Below are positions 18,283-28,264 of a stretch of DNA of 64,000 nt, piece after piece. Where the stretch lies: positions 7,007,390 through 7,071,389 of the forward strand of contig NZ_CP063785.1 in assembly GCF_025860405.1 (NCBI RefSeq). The letters run 5' to 3'. The translations under genes were made by a program, and so were the position numbers. Under the pieces are notes generated by a model that did not search any database, was not told where the DNA came from, and was given only the letters and a program-made list of their open reading frames with translations. How positions within the stretch are numbered: position 1 is the stretch's first letter; every line of letters begins with the position of its first letter. The DNA comes from Tolypothrix sp. PCC 7712. Its GTDB lineage: Bacteria; Cyanobacteriota; Cyanobacteriia; Cyanobacteriales; Nostocaceae.

Positions 18283-19288
18283 ATGACGATTACTTTAAGT
18301 AGTCAAGACTACAATGAACTTTTAAAAGCAAGCAAGGAAAATAGTACTTCGTCCCCAGGTTTGGAAGCAGATGAATATCTCGATCAAATGCCCAAACAGC
18401 TTGGTAGAGGCTACTACCGCACAATTGAAGTATATCCTCTAACTTTGGTTATGTATTTTTGATCAAGAATATCATCAGGATATTGTACTAAAAACCCCCA
18501 TTAACCATCATCCCTTGCAATTTCATGCGTTAGCTTTAGGGATGTATACAGATACTTATGGGCAGATGGGGAGAGAAAATAGAAATACCTTTATTTCTGG
18601 TGGTGGAATGCAGCAAAAAATTGATATTTGCTATCACCATTCCCAAAGAATTTTGGGTGTTGATATAGAAATGCCACCCCATTTATTAAAGACTTTTTTC
18701 CCTAAAAAAGACGGAGAAATGCTGCCACAATTTAAATTTTTGGCAAAAGAAAGCGATTGGCAAACACTACTTTACTCTCCAACTAATCCAGCTATTCAAA
18801 GTGTTGTGCTGCAAATTCTTCACTGTCCCTATCAAGGAATAACTAAGCGGATGTATTTACAGGGTAAAGTCATAGAATTAATGGCTTTGCAATTAGCTCC
18901 TTTTTTAGAAGATCATTCGGTAAAGCAATTACTACCACGATTAAAAAGGGAAACTGTTGGTAAAATTCATCATGCCAAAGAAATTTTACAAGCTCGGTTG
19001 GAGAATCCACCGTTACTATCAGAATTGGCTCAACAGGTAGGTGTGAGTGAAAGTACCCTGCAAAGAGGATTTCAGATACAGTTTGGTACAACGGTGTTTG
19101 GTTATTTGACAAATCAGCGTATGGAACAAGCGCATCAGCTATTACAGAATAGTGATTTTACAGTGGCGGAAGTGGCTAATATTGTCGGCTATTCTCATTT
19201 AGGACATTTTGCAGCAGCTTTTAAGCGTAAGTTTGGGATCACACCACGAGAATGTTGTTTAGGTAAAAAGCTGGTTTCGGGACTATAA
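18283..19288 (+). pseudogene. AraC/PchR-type regulator, unit 2, frameshifted
   Basis: The reading frame starts at the ATG at 18283 and gives MTITLSSQDYNELLKASK through GRGYYRTIEVYP, then stops at TGA 18469-18471. The second frame resumes with WLCIFDQEYHQDIVLKTPINHHP, and the AraC C-terminal HTH pair continues to 19288 (LSELAQQVGVSESTLQRGFQIQF and VAEVANIVGYSHLGHFAAAFKRKFGITP). The frames join by removing one base within about 18439-18445. Repaired, the protein would be 334 aa, like its paralogues of 333 and 332 aa. Either the gene is broken or there is one base error in the assembly. An internal start after the break would give a 257-aa protein that keeps the DNA-binding part. Confidence 0.8.
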
Positions 19289-19306
19289 GACTGTTTTGGG
19301 ATAGAC
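19271..19306 (+). promoter_or_regulatory. Paired direct repeat, candidate AraC operator of receptor 2
   Basis: CTGGTTTCGGGA at 19271 and CTGTTTTGGGATAGAC at 19291 are imperfect copies about 20 bp apart. The first overlaps the end of the regulator gene, as in unit 1. The receptor that follows is disrupted. Confidence 0.45.
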
Positions 19307-19347
19307 TCAACTAGTTCTACTCTTTTACACTCTGGTTGTTAGCAATT

Positions 19348-19366
19348 AAGAAATATACGCAATAAG
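19348..19366. promoter_or_regulatory. Candidate iron box before receptor 2
   Basis: AAGAAATATACGCAATAAG aligns with the box at 14167 and lies 32 bp before the receptor start, the same relative place as in unit 1. Confidence 0.3.
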
Positions 19367-19397
19367 CAAGATTATTCTTAGGTGTGTAGGGAGTAGC

Positions 19398-22139
19398 ATG
19401 AAAAGTTGGCGTTTTGTTTCTAGCAGCAAGGGTTTGGCATTATCACTGAAAATTCATCTCTGGTTGGTACTGGGTATCATCTGTAGTGTATGCCAACCTG
19501 CACAGGTATTGGCATCAGAAAAACAGCAAAATACAGTTGATGTGAAAATCTTACTGGCTCAATCAACTGTAGTAATTACAGGAGTTAAGGCAAATCCCAC
19601 AGATAAAGGTGTGGAGGTAATATTAGAAACAAACCAAGGGGAACAACTGCAAGTCACAAATCGCAGTGAAGGTAATAACCTGATTGCAGACATCCCTAAT
19701 GCTCAGTTGCGTTTACCCAATGGAGATACTTTTACATTTCGTTCCGATCAACCAATTTCGGGAATTACGGAAATTACGGTGACGAATGTAGATGCAAATA
19801 ATGTGCGTGTGACGATCGCAGGTGAGAAAGTTTTGCCTACAGTTGAGTTATTTGATGGGGATGAAGGCTTAATTTTTGCTGTAGCATCTACAACGACTGC
19901 GACACAGTCACCGCAACCAGTCACCCAAACACCACAAGAAGAACCAATTGAGTTAGTAGTTACAGGAGAACAAGACCAGTATTTCACACCGAATGCAACT
20001 ACAGCCACACGCACAGATACACCGATTTTGAAAATTCCCCAATCAATTCAGGTGATACCTCGTCAAGTGTTAGAAGAACAGCAAGTAACCCGCTTGGAGG
20101 ATGCTTTAAAAAATTCTAGTAGTGTTGTCTATAACGGTGCAGATACCTTTAGCGATTTAAACTATAGTATTCGCGGATTTGATCAAGCACCTGTATTACA
20201 AAATGGCTTTCGTCAGTATGACTTTGCGGAGATTCCCGAAGTTTCTAATATAGAACGCATTGAGGTGTTAAAAGGGCCAGCATCAATACTTTATGGTGAG
20301 ATTCAACCAGGGGGTTTAACCCTCTTTTATCACTTTCGGGAGAAAATAATCTGGAATGCTTACAGCATAAGACTTTTACCAAAAAACCATGATTTTAGCC
20401 ATTGTGTTAGAAAATAAACGCTCAATTGCCCGTTATATCTACAGTTCAAAATTTGGCTTTGATTTTTCTTTTCCCAGAGTGACAAAACAGGGTTAATTAA
20501 TGTCGTCACGAAACAACCTTTATCTGAACCTTTTTATCAAACTGAACTACAATTTGGCTCTGATGGCTTAATTCGTCCACAAATAGATATTTCCGGCCCT
20601 TTAACAGATGATAAACGCCTACTATATCGGTTGAATGCTGTTTATTCTCGGCGCGATGGGTTTAGAGATTTTGATCAAGAGTTTAAGCAATTTTTTATTG
20701 CACCGGCTTTAAAATGGGAAATTAGCGATCGCACCAACTTGGCTTTTAATTTACAAGTCTCCAACCGCGAACAACCTTGGGATTCGGGTACAGTGGCTTT
20801 TGGGGATGGAGCGATCAATACTCCGCGCGATCGCATTTTCAATGAACCCGATGATTTTTTGCGGCGTGATTTCTTGAGTCTAAATTTATCTCTAGACCAC
20901 AAATTCAGCGAGAATTGGTCAATTCGTAACGCTTTTCGTTTCACAGATTCTACAGTTTTCTCTGATAAACTCAGCGTATTTCTGGGATTTGATGAAACAA
21001 CTGGCGAACTCCAGCGAATATTTGCTTTAGATGATTTCAATTCTCGTAATTACGCCTTACAAACCAATGTTGTTGGTAAATTTACCACTGGCGGACTCAA
21101 ACACACTTTACTATTTGGTGCTGATTTGAGTCGCACTAATACCAGCCGCTTTGCTTTAGCTAACTTTACCTCATTCCCCATTAATGTTTTCAATCCCAGC
21201 TATGGCGTAAATCGACCAGAATTTGATACGCTGCTGTTTGACCGCAACTCGGAAATTGATCGCTTAGGAATTTATCTGCAAGATCAAATTGAAATCGCTG
21301 AACCATTAAATCTACTGTTGGGTTTGCGTTATGAGACAGTAGCACAAAGAAATCAGAATATACCTGCTTTATTTTACCCAGGTGGTGATACAACTCAAAA
21401 TGATTCTGCCTGGACACCCAGAATCGGTTTTGTTTATCAACCAATTCCCAATGTTTCCCTTTACGGCAGCTATTCGCGATCATTTAACCCCAGTGTGGAT
21501 GACATCGACGCAGATGGCAACCCCTTAGAACCTGAACGGGGAGAAGGATTTGAAGTAGGAATAAAAACAGAACTATTAGGCGGGAATTTGTTGGCGACAT
21601 TAGCTTATTTCGACGTTACCAAGCAGAATGTCGCTACGGAAGATCCAAATTTTCCTGGTTTTGGTATTTCCATCGCCACCGGTGAACAGCGCAGCCAAGG
21701 TGTAGAATTCGACTTGACAGGCAAAATTTTACCCGGTTGGAATATTATTGCTTCCTATAGCTATACAGATGCAACGGTAACTCAAGATAATACTATTCCG
21801 GTGGGGAACCAATTGACAGGGATTCCCCAACACCAAGCGAGTTTATGGACAACCTACGAAATTCAAAGTGGCAATTTGCAAGGGTTGGGTGGGGGAATCG
21901 GGATTAACTATGTTGGCGAACGTCAGGGAGATTTGAATAACAGTTTTACCCTAGATAGCTATTTCCTCACGAATGCAGCATTATTTTACCGCCGAGATAA
22001 TTGGAAGTTTGCTCTTAATTTCCGCAATCTATTTGATGTGGAATATACAAACAGTCGGGGGGGATTTGGTAGCCGCACAAATGCAGGTATCCCTGGAGAA
22101 CCATTTACAGTTGTAGGTTCGATTTCGGTGAGTTTTTAA
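19398..22139 (+). pseudogene. AMIN-domain TonB-dependent receptor 2, split by a MITE
   Basis: The gene starts at the ATG at 19398 with a signal peptide, an AMIN domain (ITGVKANPTDKGVEVILETNQGEQ), the TonB box IELVVTGE and the plug (DTPILKIPQSIQVIPRQVLEEQ, VLKGPASILYGEIQPGG). It then runs into a 177-bp insertion (173-bp element plus duplicated TTAA) and stops at 20415-20417. After the insertion the original frame resumes at once with LINVVTKQPLSEPFYQTEL, then the barrel, to the terminal Phe at 22139. Removing the insertion restores an 854-aa receptor, in line with paralogues of 864 and 869 aa. The downstream frame is otherwise intact, so the insertion looks recent. No full-length receptor can be made as read. 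Confidence 0.93.
20320..20492. mobile_element. 173-bp MITE with TTAA target duplication
   Basis: The element lies between two TTAA copies (20316-20319 and 20493-20496). Its ends are inverted repeats: left CCCTCTTTTATCACTT and right, read on the other strand, CCCTGTTTTGTCACTC, which agree at 13 of 16 positions and continue into GGGA. It has no transposase gene. One frame inside reads a short tail (about 35 codons from the ATG at 20389, to TAA within the right TTAA) that could be a transposase C-terminus. TTAA duplication with CCCT ends recalls piggyBac/IS1380-like elements, a relation I infer only from ends and target. Confidence 0.88.
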
Positions 22140-22140
22140 G

Positions 22141-23199
22141 ATGAGGGTAATTGTGCGATTATTGTTGTTAAGTTGTTTGATGTTTGTCTCAGTTTTAGGT
22201 TGTCATCGCCAAGCGTCTGACATCTCATCTTCTCATTGCACATTCACAGGTGATTGTCAAACAGTGCGACATCTGGGAGGAGAAACGCAGATTTGTGGAC
22301 AACCGCAACGGATTGTGGTTCTCAATTCCAAGATGTTAGATATTGTACTCTCATTGGGTGTGCAGCCGATTGGCTATGCGGAAATATTTAGCAATCGTCG
22401 TGGTGATTTTGATCAGCCTAGCCAGCAGATTCCCTATTTAGGCGATCGCATCACCCAGCCAATTGCTAATCTGGGAATGAGTAGCAATCCATCCCTAGAA
22501 ACGATCATCAGACTCAAGCCAGATTTGATTTTGGGGGATATTCGGGGAAATCAACAACAATATAGTCAATTATCCCAAATTGCGCCCACACTGCTATTTG
22601 AATATGTTGGCAGGGATAAATGGCAAGATGCTCTACAGGCGATCGCTCAAGTATTAGGACGCACTCATCAAGCTAAAAAAATCATAGCAGCCCATCATCA
22701 GCAAATAGAAGCAACCCGTCAAGTATTAGCACCTGTTGTTAAAGCCTATCCAAAAGTTCTCATGGTGTCCTCAGAACAACTCAACGCCTCAATCAATCTG
22801 GTCACTTCTCTAGATTTTTGTGGTGCTTTATTAGAGGATATTGGATTTAAACTGGCTACTGTTTCCCAAAGTAAACCAACAAATATTACTCAACCAATTT
22901 CGGTAGAAATATTACCTCAACTTGATGCCGATTTAATCATTGTCCAAGGACATAACATAGTTGAGTTAAGCAAAATAGAAAATACAAATAGTTTTGCTAA
23001 AATTCAATTGCAATCTGTGCAAAAATCTTGGAATACCAACTCTCTCGCTCAGTCATTAACTGCAAGTATAAAAAACCGAGTCTACTTTATTCCTACTTAT
23101 ATTTGTCTAGGTTTACCTTCACCTAGTGGTACACAGATTACGCTTAAATCTTTACAAGAACAACTATTACCCTTGGCTAAAACAGGTAATCATAATTAA
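22141..23199 (+). CDS. Iron-siderophore-binding lipoprotein 2
   Basis: A 352-aa periplasmic binding protein of the FecB/BtuF type. The signal peptide LLLLSCLMFVSVLGC ends at lipobox Cys21. The mature chain starts with CQTVRHLGGETQICGQPQRIVVLNS, which differs from the other two binding proteins (ECRxVxHxxGETCxPxNPQR), and includes LKPDLILGDIRGN. It begins one base after the disrupted receptor 2 stop and has no visible damage itself. It may have lost its receptor partner but could still serve ligands entering through receptors 1, 3 or 4. Confidence 0.85.
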   Translation: MRVIVRLLLLSCLMFVSVLGCHRQASDISSSHCTFTGDCQTVRHLGGETQICGQPQRIVVLNSKMLDIVLSLGVQPIGYAEIFSNRRGDFDQPSQQIPYLGDRITQPIANLGMSSNPSLETIIRLKPDLILGDIRGNQQQYSQLSQIAPTLLFEYVGRDKWQDALQAIAQVLGRTHQAKKIIAAHHQQIEATRQVLAPVVKAYPKVLMVSSEQLNASINLVTSLDFCGALLEDIGFKLATVSQSKPTNITQPISVEILPQLDADLIIVQGHNIVELSKIENTNSFAKIQLQSVQKSWNTNSLAQSLTASIKNRVYFIPTYICLGLPSPSGTQITLKSLQEQLLPLAKTGNHN

Positions 23200-23211
23200 C
23201 TGTTTATTGCT

Positions 23212-23400
23212 TTAAGCATGATCGCCCAACCCTGACAACCAAGCATCTAAATCAGCCATACTCGTAAAATCAAGCAAAGCCTCTCCCAAATTTTCCAACT
23301 GTTCCAAAGAAAGGGATTCAATTTCGACGAAGTCGTTCCCGTTTCCCGTAGGGGTTGCCGAAGGCTTTACGCTAACACGCTCATAGACACGTATGGTCAT
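23212..23400 (-). CDS. Small DUF4351-like protein fragment
   Basis: A 62-aa product whose C-terminal half, SLEQLENLGEALLDFTSMADLDAWL, looks like the DUF4351 helical tail usually found at the end of larger Rpn/PD-(D/E)XK-like nucleases of cyanobacteria. The N-terminal part (VSVKPSATPTGNGND) is encoded by a dispersed repeat (GCCTTCGGCAACCCCTACGG-type). It is probably a leftover of a larger gene made readable by a repeat, or a stand-alone small protein. It lies antisense between units 2 and 3. Confidence 0.45.
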   Translation of the reverse strand: MTIRVYERVSVKPSATPTGNGNDFVEIESLSLEQLENLGEALLDFTSMADLDAWLSGLGDHA

Positions 23401-23426
23401 TGAGAATTGAGAACAAATCCTGTATA

Positions 23427-23445
23427 CTTATTGCAATTCATTCTT
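23427..23445 (-). promoter_or_regulatory. Candidate iron box between units 2 and 3
   Basis: Read on the minus strand, AAGAATGAATTGCAATAAG is close to the box at 14167 (AAGAATAATTAGCAATAAG). It lies 46 bp before AraC regulator 3 and could control it. Confidence 0.3.
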
Positions 23446-23491
23446 ATTTGTTAGGCAAAACATTAATCGGCTTTAGTTTTGCTGCATTCCT

Positions 23492-24490
23492 ATGAAAAAT
23501 CAAAGTTTGCAGATATTAGAATCTGATTGCTCAAATTTGTTAGTCACTGCTGAAGAAAGTACGAATTGCGATCGCAACCTAGATTTTTTAGAAGAAGTTA
23601 TCAAATATCCCCCAGAATTAGGTCGGGGTTATATTCAAGAAGTTGAACTAAGTCGAGGATTTTCCCTGACAATTCGAGATTACCAAAATCACAACACCAA
23701 TCTCACTGAAATTTCCCCAGCACACGAACATCCTTTACAGTTTTGTTTTAAACTTCAGGGTCAGACTATTAGTAACATTGAATATGCTTCATTAAAAACA
23801 GGCGAAACTGCTTTGTGCGGTTGTGGAATGTCTCCCAAGATGTCATATAGTTTCTCAGAAATAAATCAAGAAATTGATATCCACATCGAAGCGAAATTAT
23901 TGACACAATTATTCGGGATTCAAGATGATGCAATTCCACCACAGTTAAAACACTTGTTTCGACAACCAGATGAAGAGTATTCTGTAAGTACGCGAGCAAT
24001 TACCGCCCAAATGCAGGTTGCGTTGCAGCAAATTTGGCAATGTCCCTTTCAAGGTATGGTCAAACAGGTTTATTTGCAAGCAAAAGTTTTAGAATTAATG
24101 GCTTTGCGGTTACAACAGGATATGACGGGAGCAATTAATCCATGTCATAAGTATCAATCAAAACGAACAGTAATTGAGCAAATTTATCAAGCTAAAGAAA
24201 TTTTAGAAAGTCGTGTAGAAAATCCACCTTCTTTAATTGAATTAGCAGAAAATGTTGGACTGAGTCTCTATCAATTAAAACAGGGTTTTCAGAAAGTATT
24301 TGGTCAAAGTGCTTTTCAATATTTACATCAATATCGGATGGAACAAGCGCGACTCTTGCTGTATGAGGGTAATATGCGTGTGGCAGATGTGGCAAATACT
24401 GTAGGCTATTCCCACTTAGGGCAATTTTCAGCAGCCTTTAAACGTAAGTTCGGTATTAGTCCCCGTGATTGTCTAAAGGGGAAAGTGTAA
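23492..24490 (+). CDS. AraC/PchR-type transcriptional regulator, unit 3
   Basis: A 332-aa regulator with the same plan as the unit 1 protein. The N-terminal sensing half has ELGRGYIQEVELSRGFSLTIRDYQ, and the C-terminal double HTH has LIELAENVGLSLYQLKQGFQKVFGQSAFQYL and VADVANTVGYSHLGQFSAAFKRKFGISPRDC. The start is the ATG at 23492. It precedes receptor 3, with a set of direct repeats in between beginning just after its stop. It is probably a local activator that senses the siderophore taken up by receptor 3. Confidence 0.85.
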   Translation: MKNQSLQILESDCSNLLVTAEESTNCDRNLDFLEEVIKYPPELGRGYIQEVELSRGFSLTIRDYQNHNTNLTEISPAHEHPLQFCFKLQGQTISNIEYASLKTGETALCGCGMSPKMSYSFSEINQEIDIHIEAKLLTQLFGIQDDAIPPQLKHLFRQPDEEYSVSTRAITAQMQVALQQIWQCPFQGMVKQVYLQAKVLELMALRLQQDMTGAINPCHKYQSKRTVIEQIYQAKEILESRVENPPSLIELAENVGLSLYQLKQGFQKVFGQSAFQYLHQYRMEQARLLLYEGNMRVADVANTVGYSHLGQFSAAFKRKFGISPRDCLKGKV

Positions 24491-24494
24491 TAAG

Positions 24495-24547
24495 ATTTTT
24501 AGATAAACCTCCTTTTTGGGATAATTAGTCGTCATTTTTAGATAGAC
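24495..24547 (+). promoter_or_regulatory. Three direct repeats, candidate AraC operator of receptor 3
   Basis: ATTTTTAGATA at 24495, TTTTTGGGATA at 24513 and ATTTTTAGATAGAC at 24534 are variants of one box, and the last two are 21 bp apart. The set begins right after the regulator stop and lies about 120 bp before the receptor start, matching the layout in units 1 and 2. Confidence 0.5.
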
Positions 24548-24668
24548 TCACACCCTGAGAAAATACTAAGCTCAGTACAGATCCTAGTTGACAGATTTTC
24601 TCTATAAATTGACCGTTGCTCACTCAAAGCAGAGGTCTCAAGGACAATAAAAGGTGTGGGAGTCATCA

Positions 24669-27278
24669 ATGAAGCTGCAAAAATTACTACATATATTGTT
24701 TGTTTCTGGTTCGGTTTGGGTAGTAATGGTGAATAGTGCGATTCCTGCGGAACGCTTTGCGATCGCACAACCAGATTCGCAACAGCAACCCAAAAACATC
24801 GAGCGCAATACCAGCAATAATCTCAAAACCGGATATATCGCCTCTTCTTTAGCGCAAGCACCCACACCAGAAGTTATCGCCATTACAGGAGTAAAAGCCA
24901 ATCCCACCGATAAAGGTGTGGAGGTAATTTTAGAGACAACCCAAGGGGAACAACTGCAAGTCACCAATCGCAGTACAGGTAATAACTTTATTACCGATAT
25001 CACTGGCGGACAGTTGCGGCTACCTAACGGTGACGCTTTCACATTCCGTTCCGAAAAACCACTTGCGGGAATTACTGAGATAACAGTTACGAATATTGAT
25101 GCTAATACTGTGCGGGTAACTGTAGTAGGTGAAAAAACTTTACCCACAGTGGAATTATTTGATGATAATGCAGGGTTAATTTTTGCCGTAGCATCTACAA
25201 CAACAGCGACTCAACCACCACAAACGCCACCCGTTGAGGAACAACCAGAACAGCCAGCAGCACAGCAAGATGAGCCGATTGAGTTGGTGGTGACAGGAGA
25301 ACAAGATGGATATCGTGTACCGAATACCTCAACTGGGACAAGAACCGATACACCTTTAAGAGATATTCCCCAATCAATTCAAGTAGTACCGCAACAGGTA
25401 TTGCGCGACCAGCAAATAACTCGTTTAGATGATGCTTTGAGAAATATTCCTGGTGTGACTCAGGATTTTGGCCCTGGTCAGTCTATCTTTTACAGGATTC
25501 GGGGATTTGAAAACACAGGTAATAACTTCCTCAGAAATGGACTACCCGATCCCGGTGCTGGAGAATTAGTTGAACTTGCTAGTGTAGAACAAGTCGAAGT
25601 TCTCAAAGGGCCAGGATCAGTGCTATTTGGTTTAGGTAATCCTGGGGGAAGTATCAATTTAGTCACTAAGCGTCCCTTGAATGAACCTTTTTATGGTGTT
25701 GATGCAACTTTTGGTAGTGATAGCTACTACCGGGGTGCGATTGATTTATCTGGGCCATTGAATGACTCGAAAACAGTCTTGTATCGTCTGAATACAGCCT
25801 ACAGAAACTCAGGTAGTTTTGTCGATTCCTATACAAGTGAAAACTTCAATATTTCACCCGTGATTAGTGTCGCAATTAGCAAAAATACTAACTTAACCAT
25901 AGAAGGGGATTACATTAATGCAAAAGATTTTTTCCGATTACCTGGTGTACCAACAATAGGGACGATATTTCCTAACCCTAACGGCAAAATACCCCGTAAT
26001 CGTAACTTGGCTGAACCTTCCGATATCATTGAACAGACAGTTACAAGAATAGGCTATCAACTAGAACACAAATTTAATGACAGTTGGTCATTACGCAATG
26101 CTTTTGTGTATAACTATCGTGATTATTACGATAGAATACACCTTCCCTCTGGCTTAGATGCAGATAATCGCACTCTAAATCGTTTTTACCGAGAATTTGA
26201 CTTTGCAAGTACAGCTTATACTTTCACTACAAATACTGTTGGCAAGTTTTCTACTGGTGCAATTGAACATCAACTATTATTTGGAGTTGATGTGCATCGT
26301 TTTGAAAACAGAACACCAAAATTTAGAGGTGCAGCAGGTGCGCCAATTGATATTTTTAATCCTGTTTACGGTCAGCCACGCCCTCAGCTTGGGGATGAAT
26401 TTAGCGATGCAACTACCACCAACTCATTAGGAATTTATTTACAAGATCAGATTGCTCTGACAAATAATTTAAAGGTGCTATTAGGTATACGGTTTGATAC
26501 TTTTGATCAGAAGGCAGAAGATTTTACTTTTCAATTAGCAAGTAGTAAGTCAGATAGTGCATTTAGCCCTCGTTTGGGAATTGTCTATCAACCCATACCA
26601 GCGATTTCACTTTATGCTAGTTACGTTAGTTCATTTGCTCCCGCCAACGGATTAATTTCACCTGGTGATGCTTTGAGTAATTCCTTTGAACCGGAAAGAG
26701 GGAGACAGTATGAGGCTGGGGTAAAGGCAGATTTTAGCGATCGCCTTTCGGCAACATTAGCATTCTATGACCTAACTCGGAGTAATGTTTTAACAGCAGA
26801 CCCCAATAATCCAGGTTTTCAAATCCAAACTGGTGAACAAAATAGCCAAGGTATGGAACTGAGTCTGACAGGGGAAATTTTGCCAGGATGGAATATTATT
26901 GCAGGCTATGCTTATACTGATGCACGGATTACTGAAGATAATACTTTTCAGCCAGGAAACCAATTGCCAAATACGCCATATCATTCTTTCAATTTATGGA
27001 CAACCTATCAAATTCAACAAGGTAATTTACAAGGTTTAGGCTTTGGTTTAGGCTTGTTTTTTGTAGGCGATCGCGCTGGAGATTTAGCCAATACTTACGA
27101 TGTTCCTAGCTATCTTCGCACTGATGCAGCAATTTACTATAACCGAGATAAATTTAGAGTTGCACTTAATTTTAAAAATCTATTTGACGTAGAATATTTT
27201 GAATATGCAGTGAATTCTACTCGCGTTAACTACGGGCAGCCTTTGACGATTCAAGGAACAGTTTCCTGGCAATTTTAA
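24669..27278 (+). CDS. AMIN-domain TonB-dependent siderophore receptor 3
   Basis: An 869-aa outer-membrane receptor with a signal peptide (about 1-30), an AMIN domain (about 73-180, ITGVKANPTDKGVEVILETTQGEQ), the TonB box IELVVTGEQDG, a plug with TPLRDIPQSIQVVPQQVLRDQQ and LKGPGSVLFGLGNPGGSINLVTKRP, and a barrel ending ...TIQGTVSWQF. I chose the ATG at 24669, which has GGGAG 7 bases upstream, over an in-frame GTG five codons earlier. It is the intact copy most similar to receptor 1. Its binding protein follows after 14 bp. Confidence 0.92.
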   Translation: MKLQKLLHILFVSGSVWVVMVNSAIPAERFAIAQPDSQQQPKNIERNTSNNLKTGYIASSLAQAPTPEVIAITGVKANPTDKGVEVILETTQGEQLQVTNRSTGNNFITDITGGQLRLPNGDAFTFRSEKPLAGITEITVTNIDANTVRVTVVGEKTLPTVELFDDNAGLIFAVASTTTATQPPQTPPVEEQPEQPAAQQDEPIELVVTGEQDGYRVPNTSTGTRTDTPLRDIPQSIQVVPQQVLRDQQITRLDDALRNIPGVTQDFGPGQSIFYRIRGFENTGNNFLRNGLPDPGAGELVELASVEQVEVLKGPGSVLFGLGNPGGSINLVTKRPLNEPFYGVDATFGSDSYYRGAIDLSGPLNDSKTVLYRLNTAYRNSGSFVDSYTSENFNISPVISVAISKNTNLTIEGDYINAKDFFRLPGVPTIGTIFPNPNGKIPRNRNLAEPSDIIEQTVTRIGYQLEHKFNDSWSLRNAFVYNYRDYYDRIHLPSGLDADNRTLNRFYREFDFASTAYTFTTNTVGKFSTGAIEHQLLFGVDVHRFENRTPKFRGAAGAPIDIFNPVYGQPRPQLGDEFSDATTTNSLGIYLQDQIALTNNLKVLLGIRFDTFDQKAEDFTFQLASSKSDSAFSPRLGIVYQPIPAISLYASYVSSFAPANGLISPGDALSNSFEPERGRQYEAGVKADFSDRLSATLAFYDLTRSNVLTADPNNPGFQIQTGEQNSQGMELSLTGEILPGWNIIAGYAYTDARITEDNTFQPGNQLPNTPYHSFNLWTTYQIQQGNLQGLGFGLGLFFVGDRAGDLANTYDVPSYLRTDAAIYYNRDKFRVALNFKNLFDVEYFEYAVNSTRVNYGQPLTIQGTVSWQF

Positions 27279-27292
27279 TAATTAAATCAATC

Positions 27293-28246
27293 ATGCGATA
27301 TTTTTTGGGTTGGTTAATATTAGGCATCTTGGGATTTACTCTGCTTACAGCTTGCAATCATCATACATTTCAAAATATATCCTCTTTACCTAAACAACCA
27401 ACAGCAGAATGTCGCATGGTTAAACATACAATGGGGGAAACTTGTGTACCTATTAACCCCCAGCGTGTGGTTACTTTATCTTTATCTACTTTAGGTAATA
27501 CACTAGCACTTGGTGTTAAACCCATTGGTGCAACTAACGAAGTCCAGATAGACAACAACTCTTTGACATACCTTCAGAAAAAAACAGATGGAATAAAACT
27601 CCTGGGAATTTCTCGACCCAATTTAGAAGCAACATTATTACTCAAACCTGATGTAATTATTGGTTTGGATTGGTTCAAGCCAATTTATCCTTTATTATCC
27701 CAAATTGCTCCTACAGTGTTGGATAAAAGTGATTATGCAAACTGGCAAAAACATCTGAGTTTTGTCGCTGAAGTATTAGGCAAACAAAAAACTGAAAAAG
27801 CACTTTGGCAACACTATCATCAGCGCATGGAACAGCTACAACAAGCATTAGGAGATCGCTATCAAAACAAAAAAATATCTTTTATATATATCGGACGCAA
27901 CCAAATAAACATTGATGCCAAAAACTCTTATGCTGGCTCAATTATTAGCGATGCTCATTTACAACGTCCAGCCTCACAAAATGTTGATGCTCCCTATGGA
28001 GCTTTCCCTATTTCCCTAGAGGAATTAAAAAAAGCAGATGGTGATATTTTATTCGTGACAACTTTTTCTAAAAGTGGCAATGAATTTTTGAAAAATAAAC
28101 AACAAGAGCCACTTTGGAAAAATCTTAAAGCTGTGCGAGATAATCAGGTTTATTATGTTGATTTTATGTCATGGGCTGCATCAAATATGTTAGGAACTGA
28201 TGCAGTTATTGATGACTTATTTAAATACCTAATTCACACACCTTAA
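27293..28246 (+). CDS. Iron-siderophore-binding lipoprotein 3
   Basis: A 317-aa FecB/BtuF-type binding protein. The signal peptide GILGFTLLTAC ends in a lipobox with Cys21. The mature part opens with ECRMVKHTMGETCVPINPQRVVTLSL and continues with LEATLLLKPDVIIGLDWF and, near the end, VRDNQVYYVDFMSWAASNMLG. It shares the ECRxVxHxxGETC opening with lipoprotein 1, so these two are closer to each other than to lipoprotein 2. It lies 14 bp after receptor 3 and closes the third unit. Confidence 0.88.
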   Translation: MRYFLGWLILGILGFTLLTACNHHTFQNISSLPKQPTAECRMVKHTMGETCVPINPQRVVTLSLSTLGNTLALGVKPIGATNEVQIDNNSLTYLQKKTDGIKLLGISRPNLEATLLLKPDVIIGLDWFKPIYPLLSQIAPTVLDKSDYANWQKHLSFVAEVLGKQKTEKALWQHYHQRMEQLQQALGDRYQNKKISFIYIGRNQINIDAKNSYAGSIISDAHLQRPASQNVDAPYGAFPISLEELKKADGDILFVTTFSKSGNEFLKNKQQEPLWKNLKAVRDNQVYYVDFMSWAASNMLGTDAVIDDLFKYLIHTP

Positions 28247-28264
28247 ATCAGGCTTAAACATACT

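Noticed and set aside
19398..20417. A short 339-aa receptor as an independent gene
   Set aside because: Its last 30 or so residues are encoded by the inserted MITE, and the missing barrel continues in frame right after the insertion. It is one broken gene.
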